From assembly GCA_025667525.1 (NCBI GenBank), contig CM046882.1:215062592-215126591 (forward strand): DNA of 64,000 nucleotides, in the 5' to 3' direction. The DNA comes from Glebionis coronaria. Its lineage: Eukaryota > Streptophyta > Magnoliopsida > Asterales > Asteraceae. The notes under the pieces were generated by a model. It was not told the DNA's origin. It did no database searches and worked only from the letters and a program-made list of their open reading frames with translations. Positions 59,122 through 64,000 of this stretch are shown one piece after another. Position 1 is the first letter of the stretch, and the number at the start of each line of letters is the position of its first letter. Position numbers and translations under genes: made by a program.

Positions 59122-59199
59122 TTATCAATGATAATCTCTCCAAAGGAAAAAGATTATACGGTCTATTACCAAAGGTCAATCATTCAAACATAAAACGGC

Positions 59200-59600
59200 A
59201 CTTATATTACTTTGTATCGTTACTTTACCTCGCCCCTTCGATTTGGGGTGGTACATAGTACTCTCATCAAGGTTCGTTCTCAATGATTTCTGAGCAAATT
59301 TCTAGAAATTCGATGCGAAGCGAGGATCTTGATAAAGATGTTCGATACAGGCACACTATGTTTACATAACTCTTTTGCATTTATCATTAACGGGAATGAT
59401 ATTAGCAGATTTGGTCAGTTTGTCGATGATGACCCAAATCGAATCAGATTCAGATGATGACCTTTGCAATAGCTAGACGTTTACTAATGTATGAGGCGAT
59501 GTCTGCCTTCATAATTGCCATCAGTACAACTTCTTCAGACAAAGATACTTTTAGTCATAAATGACATAAATAGATTACTTATACTTACAAATTCCAACAT
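59200..59600 (-). pseudogene. Element F integrase relic
   Basis: Decayed minus-strand translation still shows WPKMKADIASY (zinc-site region, ~59510), DSIWVIIDKLTKSA (core, ~59440) and SRFASNF ... STMYHPK (~59250-59320), the order and spacing of a chromovirus/Tekay integrase. Stops and frameshifts separate the pieces, and the Cys pair of the zinc site is gone. Non-functional. Confidence 0.75.
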
Positions 59601-60779
59601 AACTATATCTCACAATCTCCATATTTAGGCAACCACAAGTGGCCTTTAAAAATATTTAACATTATCGGCTTCTCAATTTTTAATGGTTCATATTAGTCGT
59701 GAACCCCTTTTTATTATCTATATTATCCTTTTAACAATCATTGTTTATTTTTATATTGTTCAGCAATTTATTTTGCACCTTCATTAATAAGGAACATGTC
59801 CTAACTGGTTCTTTATCTTTTCTACATAATGCATCGGTATTTATATTCACTTCTCGTGATGATATAATTATCATGTCCACAATTCACTAAGATATTCTTT
59901 CTATATTATGCGTCAGTAATTACGTTCACCTTCCTGATGAAATAAATATCACAACCGTATTTATTCAAAATTCTTTCTTCATATCTTCTATGTTTTAGTT
60001 TCGTCTTTACTATCATTTTTATCCGTTTTACTCAATCCGTCGTCTAAAGTGTCGATAATTATTATAATTAATTAAATAGTTATTAGTTAATATTTATGAA
60101 GCGTAAACGTAAAAGTTTTAAATTTCTTAGTTCGACCAATTATATAAAATGTTCAAAATAAATTTGAATTTAATTAACAAGATTTTTGTTGATTTATCGA
60201 AAATAATTAATAGGATTCGTAAATGTCCGAGAAATCTTATATTTTGGTCAAAATTTTCTTAGTTGAAAAGCAAAAATTGTTGTTTCAAATTTCAAGTTAT
60301 GGTTTAAATGGTTTTCCTCAATCCTTTTTAAGTTATCTGGAGGTATACACAAACATTTACCCCTAAACTGAAGTTTAGTTAAATGGTTTGTGTATAAGGG
60401 AATAATCCCTTAAAATCCTTTGTTAAAACATTTGTCAAAACATATTTCCATTTCTTTTTGGTAAAATCCAAAGTCTTAAAAGGGCTCTTAATTTTTGAAG
60501 AGTCTATATGCATACATCTTACCATTATTAATCCAACGGTCATTTTATGTAAAGGATTAAGTCTTTAATCTCATGTTAATTATTCAAGGTACATGTTTTT
60601 ATTGTTCGGCCAATTCAGGGCAACCTATAAATAATTATTAACTCCTTCTTATTCTTATATACAAACAAATGGTCCTTAATGATCACAAGCATGAATTTAT
60701 CAAATCACAGCCTACACACTTGATTCACCAAATTTATGAATCCTACATGTGCATTGTCAATCCAAAAGACATCACGTGA

Positions 60780-61080
60780 AACTCATAACGTTCATTACAA
60801 GTAACAGATGTAGTGATTGGAATACATAATCTTTTCCGCAGATGCGAAGTTGATGATAACCATGATGTGGATCAAATCTTTAAAACATACACTCAGAACC
60901 TTGTAAATGATCGAACAAATCTTCCATTTCGAGTTATGGATATTGTTTTCGATTGTCAATTTACTCAGTCACAGTAATCTATAAATATAAGGAATGATAA
61001 CACCATAGCTCTTCAGGATGACAGGCTTGGTATAATAAAATCTTTCTCCGACAACTCTCTCAGTTGTACCATAGTTCCTT
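60780..61080 (-). pseudogene. Element F reverse transcriptase relic
   Basis: The minus-strand text reads LRELSEKDFIIPSLSS near 61050 and EDLFDHLQGSE and GYHQLRI near 60810-60930, matching the conserved N-terminal RT blocks of chromoviruses (ELSEKGFI.PS, DLFDQLQG, GYHQLRV). It is interrupted by stops; the catalytic YxDD block was not located. Confidence 0.65.
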
Positions 61081-63812
61081 TAATTTAGATGGTGCTGACG
61101 TATAGTGCACAAGCCACAAGTGCAGCACCGAGAATATAATCAATACCAAATTCAATTTGCCTTAATGGCAAAAGTCTAGGTAATTCATCAACAAATACTT
61201 ACTAAAGTTTCAGATAACGAAAACATCTTTTAATAAATACATATTAGGTTCCTTCTAGATTATAATATCTATAACTAGTTCACAACCATTCATGGTATAC
61301 TTTTTAAGTCTAAATGTAGGATATGGTCATCCATCACGAATTATTTAGATCACTTTTGATAATCAACATCTTATCATTTTAGGGGAATTCTACTCGAGTT
61401 CCCATCAATTAAGACAATGTCGTCATGTCATAATCAATCAATTCATTCTACCGGCATTATCAACTTTTCAGTTTCATGGCCGTCGATAAGATGTGAACTT
61501 CTCAAAAGACTAATAATAACTCATAATCCTTCACAAATTCAGGGATATATGGAGACATAACTACTATTAAAAAAGTAAGGTCAACGCATAATCTATGCGA
61601 GAGAATTTCAGATCAGATACAGACGAAAACACTTAACGAATATGAATATATCCCATGTTTTCATAATTTGAGTACGCATTCGAAATCTCCTCGGATCGTT
61701 ACCCAGGTCATTCAAATTAAATCAATTCAAAAGAAATGATAGGAACGTCGAATCATCCAGTCGGGTATCAACGCTCGGTAATCAAATACTTTTCCTAAGA
61801 ATCTCACTATGGGAGAATTGGACAAGAAAGAATTGTCAATTGTCAAATAAGACAATTTCCACAGATGAGTAAATTCGACTCAGAAGAATAGATGCTACAG
61901 GCACATATGTACGTGTCCCTAACACTATGTCCCTATTTTTCACTTCTTGCAGATCTTATAAAATTTAATCTTTCACAATCTTTAAAGAAAATATAGTGTT
62001 TATTAATCAGTTTTATGGTGACTACTAATCAGCCTTGTATGGTCCATTCCAAATTGTATGTAGGCGCGCAACTATATACAATTTCAAGATTAACGATGCA
62101 ATACTCAGTTCGTCAAAATTTTATCATCATGTTTATAATAAAAACATTTTCATGCTTAATTCATAAATAAGAATCAAAAATACATTTACAAAGATTTTAT
62201 TTGTTATGGAAATAATTAAGTTTCCAAATCGTCTCTTAAACAACTTCATTTTAATATCAGTCACTTATAAATCTCACTTAGAATAATCCTTATTGTGATG
62301 AAAATTAAATTTTCTCAAAGGATACCGTTTTAACTTTATAAAAATAAGGTGTGATCTGCAAAAGGGTGATGAAGAGTGGTTCACCAAGAACTAACTATGA
62401 TATGATAGGAAATGAGCTTTAGCCAAATAATCATGAGGTTCATGATCTCGATGGCACTCAAAAGAATAATTCACAACGTAACTCAAATCAAGATGAGTAC
62501 TTGTTCAATGGTTGCATCACTAATGCGAACATTAGGATGAAGCAATAAAGGATAGATAACATCGATACATGTAGGATTTAGCAATCAAAGGTAGTCTTTT
62601 CATTAATCACAAACAAGTCAAAATTGTACCGTAACACATTATGTGTCATTATGTCATACAATTCTCAAAACTCATCCTACCAACTGATATCTCAGTTAAG
62701 TTAGGGATTATTTTTAAAAGATACCACAATGAATACTAATCTACAAGAGTCATTAGGTGTTCCATATGTCCCGGAAGATCCATTGGTCCCAATTCAGAAG
62801 AAGATTTCTTCAATTTATTTATTGGACACTGGGCATCCTCATTATTGGACAATGGCCTAGGAACAACACTTAACACGAATCATCAATCAATTAAAATCTT
62901 ATAATTCAATCACAGGACTTAATGACTTATATTAACAATCTCATATTCAATACAGGTTAAATTTTACTTTATTCAAATTTCAACCAATTTTATACTCAAT
63001 TCGACATTCTACCTTATTCTTCCAATACTTACAACCTTATTCTTCGGCCTTGTAAAGGCAATACAATCTCAATATGAATCAACACTTAATTTCCAATCCT
63101 ATTAGCTCTTACAACAACAATTATCAAATGAGTCATTAATATGAATTGACTTGATCATTCAACTTAGACTTCTCGGAAAGGTATTAGTGGCATGAGGCTT
63201 TTGGGTAATGGTTCCAATAACAGCCTCAAGTGCAACATTCACCCTTTCGATTTCAATTTAAGAATTGGATGACAACGAATCAGATGACATCTTTCTAGGT
63301 GATAACGTTTTGTCAAACTCCACTCTTATAAGGAAAGATCGTCATGACATCGATATCAGATTTAATTTCGCCAATTCTTTTTCAATATCACCATCAACTA
63401 ATATCTACATTTCTACGAATATCAACCATTTGTCGGGATCATAAATATCCACAACTTGGTTTAGATCTAGGATAGCTAGAATTCCTACGAGAATAGCTTC
63501 GATTAATTTACTAGGGGGATTTAGGGTACATTGTGACAATCTACGTCGTATAAATACCTCGTATAAATATCAAAATAATCATCAAACAATCATGTAATAA
63601 AATTACATCATATATACATAATCCAAGTTATATATATATATATTAAAATAACACTTCTCAGTCTTGGACTTGTCGGTAACTCGGGAGATCTTCGGTACCG
63701 TTATAGTCAAAAGATTTTTAGACATTTTTAGAAAAATGTTTTTAGTAAAAAGATTTTGAAATGTTTTATTCAAAACCTTGGTTTTAAAAATCTTTCGTTC
63801 TCTATAACGAGA
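61081..63812 (-). other. Element F interior, 5' part (decayed gag/protease and leader)
   Basis: About 2.7 kb without a usable frame. A segment near 63190-63260 reads ALEAVIGTITQKPHATN on the minus strand, possibly the gag start (weak). The leader near 63600-63800 is AT-rich with a TATATATATA run at about 63631-63643. The frame at 63603-63851 spans the leader and LTR and is not a gene. Confidence 0.45.
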
Positions 63813-63824
63813 GCTCTGATACCA
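63813..63824 (-). promoter_or_regulatory. Element F primer binding site (initiator tRNA-Met type)
   Basis: TGGTATCAGAGC in element sense, three bases from the LTR end at 63828. It fixes the orientation and the LTR boundary. Confidence 0.85.
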
Positions 63825-63827
63825 AAC

Positions 63828-64000
63828 TGTAACACCCCCAAATTTATACAACTTAGTACAGCGGAAGACTAGTTGGTGTTACGGGATAGTACATTACTCA
63901 CATCATAGACAACGCATAAAAATCGCGTCGTTTATTAATAAAGCATTTCCATTCATAAACATCAAAGTTACATCGGTCCCAAGTCATATTATTTCATACA
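63828..64000 (-). repeat. Element F 5' LTR, partial
   Basis: The first 173 plus-strand bases of the second F LTR; it continues past the window. Two differences from 52126-52298. Confidence 0.85.

Larger units (their letters stand above)
10829..64000 (-). mobile_element. Element C: old Athila-like gypsy element, host of all insertions to its right
   Basis: C's own sequence in the window is 10829-14997, 36316-43530 and presumably more beyond the right edge. It has a 4 kb 3' LTR, a PPT at 14877-14885, a long 3' UTR, integrase, RNase H, reverse transcriptase, protease and gag in minus order. The copia pair A/B is inserted in its 3' UTR and element E in its gag. Many stops and frameshifts make it the most decayed of the gypsy elements with a recognisable pol. 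Its 5' LTR and primer site are outside the window, so the right boundary is unknown. Confidence 0.8.
43531..64000 (-). mobile_element. Element E: Athila-like gypsy element with nearly intact gag-pol, inserted in C and split by F
   Basis: The 3' LTR is at 43531-45010, the PPT at 45011-45023, the 3' UTR to 46938 and gag-pol from 46939 to 52125, where F is inserted. The rest of gag, the primer site and the 5' LTR lie beyond F, outside the window. E sits in C's gag; GCGGG (43526-43530) is the likely target duplication. It is the most intact coding element here, with a 1,523-codon open stretch, and is the best candidate autonomous partner for element D, whose 3' region it shares. Confidence 0.85.
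52126..64000 (-). mobile_element. Element F: long-LTR gypsy (Tekay/chromovirus-like) with ruined interior
   Basis: Identical termini TGTAACACCCCC (plus strand) occur at 52126 and 63828. The PBS beside the second (63813-63824) and the LTR start TGTGACAATCC at 55585 give minus orientation, with LTRs of 3,460 bp. The 5' LTR runs past the window end. The interior, about 5.5 kb without S, has no long frame but shows decayed reverse transcriptase and integrase. It is inserted in E's gag; GGCTT (52121-52125) would be its target duplication. The LTR type and initiator-Met primer site suit the Tekay/Del group (family knowledge); no chromodomain could be read. Confidence 0.8.

Overview
The window is plant nuclear repeat DNA. 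I can support no host gene, rRNA or true tRNA gene. Almost every base belongs to LTR retrotransposons, most of them inserted into one another. The gag-pol proteins resemble families I recall as very abundant in predicted proteomes of Asteraceae (especially Tanacetum/Artemisia-type Anthemideae), so a daisy-family genome is my best guess. That is an inference from memory, not a search result.

Layout. 1-570 is the end of a plus-oriented Athila-like LTR (element G), inserted in the 3' LTR of element D. D (571-10693, minus) is a non-autonomous Ty3/gypsy element. It has two ~3 kb LTRs, a tRNA-Asp-type primer site, a 3' region shared with the autonomous elements C and E, and one broken Cys-rich acidic ORF instead of gag-pol. 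10694-10828 is a relic of an old copia integrase C-terminus (H). From 10829 to beyond the window lies element C, an old Athila-like gypsy element (minus): its 4 kb 3' LTR is at 10829-14876 and its decayed gag-pol at 38057-43530. C is split by copia element A (14998-36310, minus, TSD CTATT). A is itself split by a sister copy, B (19592-29029, plus, TSD GTAAC). C's gag is further split by gypsy element E (from 43531, minus), whose gag-pol is nearly intact. E is split by element F (from 52126, minus), a long-LTR gypsy of Tekay/chromovirus type with a ruined interior. F contains a solo LTR of a related family, S (56341-59121, TSD TTATC).

How the parts relate. C, E and D share polypurine tracts, two hairpin modules and about 1.6-1.9 kb of 3' untranslated sequence, so D looks like a passenger that uses the machinery of C/E-type elements. 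F has nearly identical LTR ends around dead coding sequence, so it too may have moved in trans. B lacks the capsid/nucleocapsid part of gag that A still shows. Premature stops are mostly C-to-T (or G-to-A) changes, as expected of methylated, silenced elements.

The signals most worth a second look are: degenerate arrays of a CGGAATA core in the transcript leaders of two unrelated elements (A and E); tRNA-like A/B boxes at the same place in the D and C LTRs; the hairpin/PPT modules; and D's ORF, which carries a gag-like zinc knuckle. All divergence counts are by eye.
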